NCBI GenBank assembly: GCA_002083405.1
Contig: LVWT01000050.1
Coordinates: 36,389-100,388, forward strand
DNA length: 64,000 nt
Reading direction: 5' to 3'
DNA from: Nitrospira sp. SG-bin2
Lineage (GTDB): Bacteria; Nitrospirota; Nitrospiria; Nitrospirales; Nitrospiraceae
The position numbers and the translations under genes are program-made. Shown piece by piece: positions 55,701-63,958 of this stretch (the first letter of the stretch is position 1; every line of letters starts with the position of its first letter). A model generated the notes under the pieces. It was not told the origin of the DNA. It was given only the letters and a program-made list of their open reading frames with translations, and searched no databases.

Positions 55701-56819
55701 ATGCACGGTGTCCTTCGACATATTCTCCTGACAGCCGTCCTGGCCGGTCTTGCGGCGCAGGCCACGGCTGCGGAATTCGTCACGGTCGGACCACGCGCGA
55801 CCGGTATGGGAGGCGCCGGCGTGGCAGTAACCACGGATGCGCTCGCCACCTATTGGAACCCGGCCGGCCTGGCGATGACTCAGACCGTGGATATTCGGAT
55901 CCAGGGCGGCGGGCAAGCGATCGATCGCCGCGGGTTTGGCGAGGCCATTCGCGATCTGGAGGACTTCACCTCCAGCGATCCGAACGCTGCCGCGAGAGCT
56001 CAAGATATTGCCACTCGCCTCAATCAGCCAGGCGCCAACCTGTCGGTGAACGGATCCGCCGGTCTCTACATCAAAGGACATTTCGGCGAGCATGCGTTCG
56101 GGTTAAACGTATCGGATGTGGCGACCGGCGGGGGATATATCAGTACGCCGTTGAGTGTGACCGCCGGCCCGTCCGTAGCCGGGACGATGACGTTACTCGG
56201 CTTGGAAGCCAGGCAAGCGTCACTTTCCTATGCCTATGCCTTTGCCGACAAGACGTTCTCAATCGGCGTCACGGGGAAAATTATCCAGGGCGCGGCCTAT
56301 TCCGGTACCGTTGCGCTTCAAGGCGGCAACGGCGTCACCATTAGCAATCAATTCGGCAAGCCGACGATCTCCACGACCTATGGCATCGACGTAGGTGCCA
56401 TTTACAAGCCCACATCATGGATCAGGTTCGGCGTCGTGGCGAAAGACATCAACAAACCGGTGCTGGATAATTCCGGTGGAGGCGAGATCAAGCTGGATCC
56501 TCAAGTCCGAGCCGGCATGGCCATCAATCCTTATTCGACGCTGACCCTCACGGCCGATGTCGATATCACTGCAAACAGGACCATATTACCGGACGTCAAG
56601 AGCCAACTCTTGAGTTTGGGCGCGGAACAGACATTGCTCTCCGAGTTTCTTTCCCTTCGGATCGGCACATTCAAAAACATGAAGGACGCCGCAACTCCAT
56701 TCATTCCCACGGCGGGATTGGGCCTGCGTATTTTCTTCTTTCGCGCCGATGTCGGCGGAGGGTATGATTTTCGTGAGCAGGGAGCCTTGGTGTCCGGCTC
56801 CATCTCCGCAACGTTCTAA
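55701..56819 (+). CDS. TraF-like outer-membrane beta-barrel protein, 372 aa
   Basis: A signal peptide (LRHILLTAVLAGLAAQATAA) is followed by FVTVGPRATGMGGAGVAVT and ATYWNPAGLA, the N-terminal pattern of the TraF_2 family, related to FadL and OmpP1 in its start. Repeated amphipathic beta strands run to the end, with a C-terminal GALVSGSISATF ending in Phe, as barrel proteins do. It was named after the F-plasmid TraF, but no conjugation genes are here. The probable role is an outer-membrane protein of unknown substrate. It is followed by a GNA1162-type lipoprotein gene 17 bp downstream. Confidence 0.8.
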   Translation: MHGVLRHILLTAVLAGLAAQATAAEFVTVGPRATGMGGAGVAVTTDALATYWNPAGLAMTQTVDIRIQGGGQAIDRRGFGEAIRDLEDFTSSDPNAAARAQDIATRLNQPGANLSVNGSAGLYIKGHFGEHAFGLNVSDVATGGGYISTPLSVTAGPSVAGTMTLLGLEARQASLSYAYAFADKTFSIGVTGKIIQGAAYSGTVALQGGNGVTISNQFGKPTISTTYGIDVGAIYKPTSWIRFGVVAKDINKPVLDNSGGGEIKLDPQVRAGMAINPYSTLTLTADVDITANRTILPDVKSQLLSLGAEQTLLSEFLSLRIGTFKNMKDAATPFIPTAGLGLRIFFFRADVGGGYDFREQGALVSGSISATF

Positions 56820-56836
56820 CGTGGTATATTGACGGT

Positions 56837-57442
56837 ATGTCACAGCTGTCACACATCAGACTCGGTGCGGTACTCACCGGCGCCCTGTTACTGGCCGGAT
56901 GCGGCGGGTTGCAGGAAGTGTGGGAAGGCCCGGGCGCCAAGATATTCCACCCCCAGGCCATCGCCGTATTGCCTCCGATGTCCAGCCAATACGACAGTGC
57001 CCGCGAGGATATTCAGGAAGTGCTGGCGATTGCGCTCCGGAGAATGGGGCACATCGAACGAGTCATGCCCCCCGAGAGCGTGACGGATATTTTTCAGGGG
57101 TCGAAGGAGGCCTTCGACTCGCTCGTATTCTACTTCTCCCGGCTGGAAATGACCGGACAATCGGACAAAGAGTCGGCCATCACACTCGGCAAAGCGCTCA
57201 ATGTGGATTCATTCTTAGTGGTGCGGGTCAATTCGTGGGAGTACATCCGCAAGGAAGGCGACAACGTGGGCCGCGTGGGCTTAAGCGTTCGTCTCATCGA
57301 TGCCACTACCGGAACCACGGTCTGGAAAGCGCGCCATGAACGGTCCAGCAGCTATATGTTTTTCAGGCCGAATCTCAAGGACATTGCGAAGGAACTCGCC
57401 CTCGAGATGACGTCCTATATGCCTCCCCAAGTAAAGCGCTGA
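56837..57442 (+). CDS. GNA1162/DUF799 family lipoprotein, 201 aa
   Basis: The signal peptide ends in lipobox LAGC (Cys22, GALLLAGC). The soluble domain contains AIAVLPPMSSQYDSARED, TLGKALNVDSFLVVRV and VGLSVRLIDATTGTTVWKA, typical of the GNA1162/DUF799 and CsgG-like lipoprotein fold. Such proteins reach the outer membrane through the Lol system encoded just upstream. The function is unknown; some relatives form secretion-associated complexes. It is probably co-transcribed with the TraF-like gene. Confidence 0.82.
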   Translation: MSQLSHIRLGAVLTGALLLAGCGGLQEVWEGPGAKIFHPQAIAVLPPMSSQYDSAREDIQEVLAIALRRMGHIERVMPPESVTDIFQGSKEAFDSLVFYFSRLEMTGQSDKESAITLGKALNVDSFLVVRVNSWEYIRKEGDNVGRVGLSVRLIDATTGTTVWKARHERSSSYMFFRPNLKDIAKELALEMTSYMPPQVKR

Positions 57443-57719
57443 TCGCACCCCACCCACACGAGACAGGAAACGACCGTTCGCCAGACTGTTACAGGATCAC
57501 ATCAGCTGCTGTCTCCAACAACTCTGCCTTGAACGTACCCGACCCTTCTTGAGATATCCGTCAACCCAGGGCGGACTCAACCTCACCCACATTACCCAGG
57601 GCGACTCTCGCCTGTCAGTTCTTCGCAGCTTAAAAACGCTTAGCAGGCTGCGGAAAAACTCGGTTTATTTATAAAGTGCCGGTGAAGCCTTGCGTATGGC
57701 ACTGATGTCACAATAGCCA

Positions 57720-57952
57720 CAGGATGCTCAAAAAGGCCGCTGGTCTCACCCGCCCAACCCCGGCGCGCCGAGCGCTCCGTTCCACGGGCAAGGCCGCAGC
57801 GAGTGAAGTGGCGAGGAGGTACATACCAAGCTTCGCTTGACCCGCTCGCTTCAATCAGATGCGAGCGGATAGGTCCTTGCTTCCGCTGGGCCCATGACGT
57901 TGAGCCTCTGAGCGATGCGAGAACACCGCTGGGGGACTTTTTCAGCATCCTG
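57720..57952. repeat. Inverted repeat family D, ~230 bp element, in the 538 bp gene-free stretch
   Basis: CAGGATGCTCAAAAAGGCC (57720-57738) at one end is inverted at the other as GGGGACTTTTTCAGCATCCTG (57932-57952). The centre is GC-rich, with further short palindromes. A third related arm, GCAGGCTGCGGAAAAACT, lies just outside at about 57641-57658. No transposase is encoded. The rest of 57443-57980 holds no supported gene. The arrangement suggests a MITE-like or structured-RNA element. Confidence 0.65.
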
Positions 57953-57980
57953 TTAGACGCCCGCGGTGATTGACGCATAA

Positions 57981-59018
57981 TCAATGCGCATCATCTAAGC
58001 GGGTCTTTCCGCGGAACTGAAAATAGAGATAGATCTGATAGGCCAGAATAAGCAGAAACCCACCCGCAAACCAGACGATCCCTGAGGCTAATCCATAGGA
58101 ATCAGTGGCTGCATTAAACACGGTGAGACTGAATGCCAAATCAGTTGTTGAGACCAAAATGTACGGGTACATGCCAAACATCACGCTGACGAGCATCAGA
58201 AAAATAAAGATACAGGACGCAAGAAATGCAGAGATATCCCGCCGGCAAAGCCGGAAATATAGACTGTACCCTAGCACAATGACTCCGATCACCGGCGCAA
58301 GATACACCACGGGATGACGGGAAAAGTTGAGACTCAAGTTTGGTTGAACCATGGGCACGGCCATCACGGTCAACGCCGTGCACCCGACCGACGCCCACCC
58401 CAGGATCCATGCGATGGAGACGGCCCGTTGATACAAGACACCTTCAGTTTTCACAACGAGGTAATTCGCTCCATGGAATGCCAGGATCACCACACTCGTC
58501 AGCCCAAACAGTATGGTAAACCAATCGAGAATCCCCGGATCCGACCCGGGCCGAAAATCCGTCCAGAACGGAACGAAGAAATACCCCTCTCGATTGAGAG
58601 GCACCCCTCGAATTAAATTGCCCAATGCCGTACCAAAGACCATCGCCAGGAGCACGCTGGAGGTGGTAAAGGCTGTATCCCACGCCTGCTTCCACAACAC
58701 ATGATCGACTTGTGCCCGCAACTCCAACGCCAAGCCGCGAAAGATCAGTAGCCATAACACTAAGATTAACGCTAGATAGAACCCACTAAACCCGGCCGCG
58801 TAGGCCTTGGGATAAGCGAAGAACAGCACGGCAGCGGCAGCGATCAACCACACCTCGTTGGCATTCCATACTGGGCCGATGGAGGTGAGCGCCGTTCGCC
58901 GCTCCGTTTCAGTCCGAGCCACAAACGGATAGACCATGCCGACGCCGAAATCAAAGCCATCCAAGACCACATACATGGCCAGCATCACGGTGAGAATGAT
59001 AAACCACGCCGTTTCCAT
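57981..59018 (-). CDS. cydB: Cytochrome bd oxidase subunit II, 345 aa
   Basis: CydB is the second subunit of the bd quinol oxidase, which reduces O2 without proton pumping and has high O2 affinity. The sequence from ATG 59018 starts METAWFIILTVMLAMYVVLD, then GFDFGVGMVYPFV. Hydrophobic segments alternate along its length, including VFGTALGNLIRGVPLNREGY. A longer frame starts outside the family pattern (59315) and is rejected. Its ATG shares one base with the cydA stop codon (TAATG), so the genes are coupled. Confidence 0.93.
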   Translation of the reverse strand: METAWFIILTVMLAMYVVLDGFDFGVGMVYPFVARTETERRTALTSIGPVWNANEVWLIAAAAVLFFAYPKAYAAGFSGFYLALILVLWLLIFRGLALELRAQVDHVLWKQAWDTAFTTSSVLLAMVFGTALGNLIRGVPLNREGYFFVPFWTDFRPGSDPGILDWFTILFGLTSVVILAFHGANYLVVKTEGVLYQRAVSIAWILGWASVGCTALTVMAVPMVQPNLSLNFSRHPVVYLAPVIGVIVLGYSLYFRLCRRDISAFLASCIFIFLMLVSVMFGMYPYILVSTTDLAFSLTVFNAATDSYGLASGIVWFAGGFLLILAYQIYLYFQFRGKTRLDDAH

Positions 59019-60376
59019 TACAGGCTTGTTCCATGATGAGCGCGCATCTCCGATGCGCCGGACGAGCCGGGTCCCTGTCGAATGACTTTGCTCACAAGCA
59101 AGACGAACAGCAATCCAAGCAGCAGATACAACCCCAGGAATCCGATTAACGTAAAGAGCGCATTCCCCGAATGCACGAGCGGCGAGGTGCCGTGCGATGT
59201 CCGCAACAACCCATACACCAGCCAGGGTTGCCGTCCCAGCTCGGCAGTCATCCACCCGGCAGACGTGGCAATGTACGGGAATGGGGCGCAAAGCATCAGC
59301 CACCACAGCAGCCATTTCATGTTAAACAGCCGGCCCCGCCACAGTGAAAGGAGTGCCGCGCCAAAGAGAAGCGCAAAAATCGTCCCCAATCCCGCCATGA
59401 CGTGATACGCGTAGTAGAGGAGCGGAAGATTATCCGGCCACTCATCACGAGGAAACGCATCGAGCCCCTGTACCTTGGCATAGAGATCGTTGTACACGAG
59501 AAAACTGAGCACGCCTGGAATTTCAATCGGGTTATCAATGGTCATCGTTTCAAGATTCGGTTGTCCAACCAGATAGAGACCGGCCTTTCGCTCCGTTCTG
59601 AAAAGTCCCTCAAACGCCGCCCCCTTGATGGGCTGATATTTGAATACCTGATCGGCGTTGCCGTGCCCGGTCGGGAAGATCATCAGTCCGGACGCAATCG
59701 CACCCGCGACAACGCCGGTGCAGAGAAACGTCCTGGCATGAGACAGGTATTGCCTGGATAGCAAGTAATACGCCCCCACCGCAGCAACCACAGAAGACGC
59801 CGTAACGACTGTCGCCGTCATATTGTGCGCAAATTGCCAGAAGAGCCACGGATTCGTCAGCAGCCCGCTCAGGCTGGTCACGAACACCCGGCCGTCCTCT
59901 CCCACTTGATAGGCGACAGGGTGCTGCATCCAGGCATTCGTGGCCAGGATGAAATAACCCGACAACCACGTGCCGAGAAAGAGCATGAGGGTGGCAAACC
60001 ATTGCACCCGGCGACTGAATCGTTTCCGGAACAGCAATATCCCGAGAAACGAGGACTCCAGAAAAAATGCGAAGGTCCCTTCCATCGCCAATGTTTGCCC
60101 GATGACACCACCCGCATAGTTGGAAAACCGCGCCCAGTTGGTCCCAAACTGAAATTCGAGCGGAATCCCCGTCACGACGCCGAAGCCGAAATTGATGGCA
60201 AACACCTTCGTCCAAAAATCCGCGACTTCCTCGTAATGGTCATCACCGGTAAGTAGCACCCGACTGCGCAAGTAGAGCAGCAGCAAGGCTAGTCCCATCG
60301 TCAGCTGCGGGAAGAGATAGTGGAAGGTGGCAGTAAAGGCGAATTGAAGACGATCGTAGAGGAGCGCGCTGTCCAT
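59018..60376 (-). CDS. cydA: Cytochrome bd oxidase subunit I, 452 aa
   Basis: CydA binds haems b558, b595 and d and oxidises quinol. The start at 60376 (MDSALLYDRLQFAFTATFHY) puts the first haem-ligand His at residue 19. Family motifs are present: NFGFGVVTGIPLEFQFGTNW, a His in WQFAHNMTATVV as second ligand, and GRQPW in TAELGRQPWLVYGLL. The glutamate-rich quinol segment is KYQPIKGAAFEGLF. The Q-loop region is short, as in the non-long-Q-loop type. A start at 60442 would add 22 residues before the family start. No cydX gene was seen after cydB. Confidence 0.93.
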   Translation of the reverse strand: MDSALLYDRLQFAFTATFHYLFPQLTMGLALLLLYLRSRVLLTGDDHYEEVADFWTKVFAINFGFGVVTGIPLEFQFGTNWARFSNYAGGVIGQTLAMEGTFAFFLESSFLGILLFRKRFSRRVQWFATLMLFLGTWLSGYFILATNAWMQHPVAYQVGEDGRVFVTSLSGLLTNPWLFWQFAHNMTATVVTASSVVAAVGAYYLLSRQYLSHARTFLCTGVVAGAIASGLMIFPTGHGNADQVFKYQPIKGAAFEGLFRTERKAGLYLVGQPNLETMTIDNPIEIPGVLSFLVYNDLYAKVQGLDAFPRDEWPDNLPLLYYAYHVMAGLGTIFALLFGAALLSLWRGRLFNMKWLLWWLMLCAPFPYIATSAGWMTAELGRQPWLVYGLLRTSHGTSPLVHSGNALFTLIGFLGLYLLLGLLFVLLVSKVIRQGPGSSGASEMRAHHGTSL

Positions 60377-60780
60377 AATTAATTCAAGGAGCTGGAGTAG
60401 CTCTGGGGATGCCGTTGATGTGGTGGCCTCATGAACTGACAAACACCGTGCTGTGACTCCCCTGCCGATGTCTTCGGGTCTGAGATGATGACCTCATGCA
60501 CGTTCCGCCTCGCTGTAACACAGCAAAGACGAGTACGTTCCCCACTGCACCGCGGCTCATGATTCGCGACCTAACTATATCGGCAATTTTGCGGTTGGGC
60601 TTAAGTACACAGGCAAGAACACAGCGGTAGGTTTCTATAGCTCCGAGCAGATTTTGCATTAAGAACATCGAGGCCGCCTTACTCGAATCCCTCCCTCATC
60701 TCTCTGTAAAACAGTGCGTGCAGAATGGGCATCATGCTAGTCTCATACCGGCGCTCATCCTTTTATAGGTGGAGGTCTTT
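60377..60780. other. 404 bp between cydA and the lipoprotein gene
   Basis: Divergent promoters for cydA (minus) and the 60781 gene (plus) must lie here. No palindromic FNR or ArcA box was recognised, and no coding sequence or repeat is supported. Confidence 0.4.
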
Positions 60781-61167
60781 ATGATGCCTGTCCTCATGAC
60801 GTTCCAACGTGCCGTATGGCTTCCGTTCCTGCTGATCCTGGCGACGGGCTGTGCCCAATCTTCAGCGTCAGGGCCTGCCGCACAGGAATATCTCGGGTGT
60901 GGGATCGTGTCCGGGACCTTGGGCGCACAACAGCGCGCTACTCAGTCGTCCGGGGAACCGGCCGCTCTATCAGTGATTGGCCAAGTGCAGGCTTTGGAAG
61001 GGGCCGCGTATCTGATCCGAGACGCACAAGGAAAGGACATCCGTATTCCGCATGATCAGAATACCAGGATCGACCGACCAGCCCACGTGGGCGACCGCAT
61101 TCAATGCTGGCTCGATCACCGTGGCCGCGCCGTGGAAATCCGCAGCCTCGATGAAAATGGGCAATAG
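60781..61167 (+). CDS. Small lipoprotein of unknown function, 128 aa
   Basis: The ATG at 60781 has an excellent AGGTGGAGG upstream (an ATG at 60769 lies inside the ribosome-binding region). The signal sequence ends in lipobox ATGC (Cys24, LLILATGC). The mature part contains a small beta-rich domain (SVIGQVQALEGAAYLIRD, HVGDRIQCWLDHRGRAVEI), reminiscent of small OB-fold-like envelope proteins with a bound-ion or peptide function. No family is recognised. Confidence 0.7.
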   Translation: MMPVLMTFQRAVWLPFLLILATGCAQSSASGPAAQEYLGCGIVSGTLGAQQRATQSSGEPAALSVIGQVQALEGAAYLIRDAQGKDIRIPHDQNTRIDRPAHVGDRIQCWLDHRGRAVEIRSLDENGQ

Positions 61168-61226
61168 CACCCCGCAATTTTGGATGAACAGCTAGTCCGC
61201 GCTCCCCATCTTGCCCACATTGCTTT

Positions 61227-61526
61227 TCAGATATCGACTGCGAGATTGAATGTCTCGGAGGGCAGGGAAAGACTCCTGGAAATTTTATGCTTGCCAGGAT
61301 GGCTGCCGGGCAGCGCAAGATCGGCACGGACGAGTCTGAGGTTGCCCGTGAAGGGATCGTCTTTCCCGTCGCCTCCTGACTGCGCCCACGCCGTTGACGC
61401 TCCTCCCAGAAGCACGGCCACAAGCGCGGCGTGGGCGCACACCGTCATAAAACGCCAGACGCCGACCTTCGCCAAGCGCTGCCCTGTTCCCATAGACTTT
61501 AAGTTAATTGTCATGCTGGACCCCAT
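61227..61526 (-). CDS. Small secreted protein, 99 aa
   Basis: A signal peptide is clear (MTVCAHAALVAVLLGGASTAWA, signal-peptidase site after AWA), followed by about 50 residues without cysteines (GGDGKDDPFTGNLRLVRADL). There are several possible starts: 61526, 61514 and 61493. None has a strong ribosome-binding site, so the first is reported. No family is recognised. Confidence 0.5.
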   Translation of the reverse strand: MGSSMTINLKSMGTGQRLAKVGVWRFMTVCAHAALVAVLLGGASTAWAQSGGDGKDDPFTGNLRLVRADLALPGSHPGKHKISRSLSLPSETFNLAVDI

Positions 61527-61571
61527 TCATTCGGGCTATAAAAGACTACGGTACCGTTGTCTCTAACTTTT

Positions 61572-61925
61572 TCATGTGTCCTGGGTTGCGACATGTAATT
61601 TAAAGTCCAATTTGACGCCTGCGTCCTGAACTATACCCCTCGCACGAGAAAAGAACTTTTCTGCATGGGTGCTCAATTGGTATTTTCCTATTACCTCGAT
61701 CCGAACTTTCTTGCCTTGTGAAACCGGGTATGACTTCAAGATTTCGCCACTTTCGACAAATCCCAAATATGCGTTTATTTTTTCTTGCAATAACAACATA
61801 TGCTCATGCTCAGTCTCAGGCTCATCCTTATTCCAAGGTAGGTGATCGGCTATGGTCATAACCACTTCTCCAGTTGATTTATCGACACTGATAGCATCAA
61901 CTGTGTTGACTTGTTCAATAGACAT
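61572..61925 (-). CDS. DUF6572 domain protein, probable immunity protein, 117 aa
   Basis: The sequence MSIEQVNTVDAISVDKSTGE, with MLLLQEKINAYLGFVESGEI, matches the DUF6572 pattern as remembered. The protein is soluble and alpha-beta. It lies immediately downstream, on the same strand, of a broken toxin-tip sequence (61945-62138), the usual relation between a polymorphic toxin C-terminus and its immunity gene. An immunity role is inferred from this neighbour. Base composition here is AT-richer than in the rest of the window. Confidence 0.6.
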   Translation of the reverse strand: MSIEQVNTVDAISVDKSTGEVVMTIADHLPWNKDEPETEHEHMLLLQEKINAYLGFVESGEILKSYPVSQGKKVRIEVIGKYQLSTHAEKFFSRARGIVQDAGVKLDFKLHVATQDT

Positions 61926-61944
61926 AATGTGTACGCTGAAAACT

Positions 61945-62138
61945 CAAGACTTTGGTCGAACGATTTCTACCTTTGTTGGGGGAATACTAGTGCCTCCTGG
62001 AAAACCAGACTTTCCTTTCCCCGCGACAGTTCCTCCTTTCCGCTCAATCTCTGGGAAAGCTGCTTTTTGGCTCTTGGTGAGAGGAACTGTCGCTGAGGAT
62101 TTACATTCTATGCACTTAATCGATCCACCTGAGTCTCA
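61945..62138 (-). pseudogene. Broken REase-fold polymorphic-toxin tip (C-terminal fragment)
   Basis: A minus-strand frame begins after a stop codon at 62138-62136 with no start codon. It encodes DSGGSIKCIECKSS, then LTKSQKAAFPEIERKGG, then AGKGKSGFPGGTSIP. This resembles the C-terminal tip of Rhs/CDI-type polymorphic toxins with a restriction-endonuclease fold (ExK in IECKSS). After GTSIP the frame stops at TAG (61970-61968). If one base is restored in the CCCC run at 61980-61983, the continuation reads PTKVEIVRPKS and ends at 61945. The tip thus has lost its start and carries an indel. No toxin body is encoded in the window. Confidence 0.6.
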
Positions 62139-62326
62139 GGTTGCCTCTCCGCATCATGGCCTCGCTCCGAAACCGTTAGAAGATATGCTCCGCTTCACCA
62201 TGGGTCTCGTGTGTCACGCACCCAAGCCCGTGCAGTCACCGTGATTCGCTACGATCTGCGCCTACTGTCACAGCCGACGCAGGCTAGCTGAGTAAATATT
62301 CCTACCCCTTTTAAATTTTTTCATAT

Positions 62327-62704
62327 TCATGTTGCAGGGGAACTTGTGCTCTCCAAGACGAGCCCGCCAATTGCGGCGCCACCCCCACGCCACCAGCTAA
62401 CATCGAATGGTCGCGCCGGATCATACCGATGAGGCGGAATACACGTTACGGCACATGACATAGTCCCACCCTGAAGAAGCACCCTAAGATCATCGCCTTC
62501 ATGACGAGGGGAAACAACGGCAAGAGAATATGTCTCGGCTTTGACGCGAACAGGCATAAGAAACTCCACCAGTATCAATTGATCTGCTGTATCGATCATT
62601 CGGACCACCGCGGATGGGAGTTCGTGGATTGCGTTGGGATCATTAGGCAGATCGATGCCTATGATACGCACCCGCCGTCCAATAAGTTGCGCGAGATCCA
62701 TCAT
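62327..62704 (-). CDS. Uncharacterised protein, 125 aa
   Basis: An AGGTGGACGA-type site precedes the ATG pair at 62704/62701. The sequence begins MMDLAQLIGRRVRIIGIDLP, with a beta-rich middle (LILVEFLMPVRVKAETYSLA). It has a Gly/Trp-rich end (VSWWRGGGAAIGGLVL), but the region is not membrane-like overall. It may be an orphan immunity gene of the array, given its position, but no family is recognised. Confidence 0.5.
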   Translation of the reverse strand: MMDLAQLIGRRVRIIGIDLPNDPNAIHELPSAVVRMIDTADQLILVEFLMPVRVKAETYSLAVVSPRHEGDDLRVLLQGGTMSCAVTCIPPHRYDPARPFDVSWWRGGGAAIGGLVLESTSSPAT

Positions 62705-62810
62705 TCGTCCACCTGAATAACCTCTACCAAAGTGTCACCGATAGCCCCGTCGCGAACAAGAGACACCTCACATGGACATGAATTCTCACCCAATTCCCTA
62801 CATATCAAGA

Positions 62811-63128
62811 TCATGTGGCCAAGTACGATTTGAACCAGTCGTCACCCCATTCTTCATACGGGTACTCCCGCACAATGTCTCGTTCAGGAACGACCGCCAA
62901 GATTTCCTCTCGGGTTGGGAAGACCATTCGAACTCCCGATGTGAATCGGTTTATTTTATCTTCGATGAACTGTTCAACGTCTCGAAATGGTCGCGCACAC
63001 GTGATACCGCAATGGGGACACATCAAAAACAGAGCCCCATCAACGTGACTTTTAGCGAAAAACATCGCACCAAGCCAAAGACAGACCGGGCAATCCCCTG
63101 CGGAATATAACGTCACAGGGCTAGACAT
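62811..63128 (-). CDS. Small cysteine-rich protein, 105 aa
   Basis: Four cysteines in two pairs, CPVCLW and CPHCGITC, suggest a zinc-binding knuckle near the N-terminal half. The C-terminal half is acidic and aromatic (REYPYEEWGDDWFKSYL). A ribosome-binding site of type AGGACG precedes the start. It lies in the minus-strand series of small genes next to the broken toxin tip and could be an immunity protein. No family is recognised. Confidence 0.5.
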   Translation of the reverse strand: MSSPVTLYSAGDCPVCLWLGAMFFAKSHVDGALFLMCPHCGITCARPFRDVEQFIEDKINRFTSGVRMVFPTREEILAVVPERDIVREYPYEEWGDDWFKSYLAT

Positions 63129-63143
63129 AGAACATCGTCCTCA

Positions 63144-63470
63144 TCAAGGGATGAATAACTCTGACTCATTGGATAGCTTACCAGCGATAAATGCTTTCGA
63201 GAGGACAGTCACTGAATCGCTATACATCTGGAACGCAATGCTCTCGATTTGGCAGGCATCATCATAGATGACTGACATTTTGATATTGTCGCCGATATAC
63301 GCATCAATCCCAAGATAGCTTTCCAAAAACCTTAACTTCAGTGCACTAATCAGAAACTCTTTAGCAACAACAGTAATCCGCTTCTGAGTTTGGAACTCCC
63401 AACCATCCTCACCCAATATCTTGTTTGCACCTATGGGGACAATGAATGCTGCTCGATATGTGCTCTTCAT
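63144..63470 (-). CDS. Uncharacterised alpha-beta protein, 108 aa
   Basis: The sequence MKSTYRAAFIVPIGANKILG, with FLISALKLRFLESYLGIDAY and VTVLSKAFIAGKLSNESELF, appears soluble and alpha-beta. It has no motif that names a function. It continues the tandem series of small genes on the minus strand, with 15 bp to the next gene downstream. It is probably part of the immunity-like array. Confidence 0.45.
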   Translation of the reverse strand: MKSTYRAAFIVPIGANKILGEDGWEFQTQKRITVVAKEFLISALKLRFLESYLGIDAYIGDNIKMSVIYDDACQIESIAFQMYSDSVTVLSKAFIAGKLSNESELFIP

Positions 63471-63508
63471 ACCGCTACTCCAGACTGGCCAGCGTTTTCT
63501 CGGATTCT

Positions 63509-63958
63509 CTAGAGGAACAGATCCTTTCTCGATGCCTCAAAATTATTCATGAGGACGTCATGCCCCGACTTACGACGGATCTCCCATTCCGTTCTTGTCA
63601 GAGGCGTTACCAAGAAAAAGAAGGTCTGTTTGCCATCAATCTCATGGTGATCTGGCACTCTCGAACACTCAGAGGAGGTTGCGGTTCTCAGCAAGATGAC
63701 AGCGAATGGCATTTCATAACCTTGCAGCACTTGATCCGGTGTCACAACTACTTCGCCGAGCCGTAGATTGTGAGCAGACTCCCGCTCATAGTCCTCAAGA
63801 TTTGCGAGAAGGCGAGCTGTTTCCGTTGCATTGATTCGGGTGAGCGCAAGAAACACACTATGAGAGTAGCTGGGAAGAGTGAAGACTATCCGAGCTTTTT
63901 CTACGGTCTTAATTGCGGCATGGGCAACATGGTACTTACCCGCAAATTGCCCTGACAA
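63509..63958 (-). CDS. Uncharacterised protein, possibly SUFU-like, TTG start, 149 aa
   Basis: No ATG lies in frame; TTG at 63958 is the first possible start, and the frame closes at TAG 64000-63998 upstream, so the N-terminus is uncertain or lost. The sequence has LEDYERESAHNLRLGEVV and a C-terminal FFFLVTPLTRTEWEIRRKSG, reminiscent of suppressor-of-fused (SUFU) domain immunity proteins. The match is weak. As the first gene in the series it is probably another array member, or a degraded copy. Confidence 0.4.
   Translation of the reverse strand: MSGQFAGKYHVAHAAIKTVEKARIVFTLPSYSHSVFLALTRINATETARLLANLEDYERESAHNLRLGEVVVTPDQVLQGYEMPFAVILLRTATSSECSRVPDHHEIDGKQTFFFLVTPLTRTEWEIRRKSGHDVLMNNFEASRKDLFL

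Noticed and set aside
57640..57984. Minus-strand open frame in the gap before cydB
   Set aside because: It reads through the inverted-repeat element of family D and has low-complexity, Arg-rich sequence.
61852..62244. Plus-strand open frame (130 codons) over the toxin-tip region
   Set aside because: It is antisense to both the DUF6572 start and the toxin-tip fragment, has no ribosome-binding site and no family.
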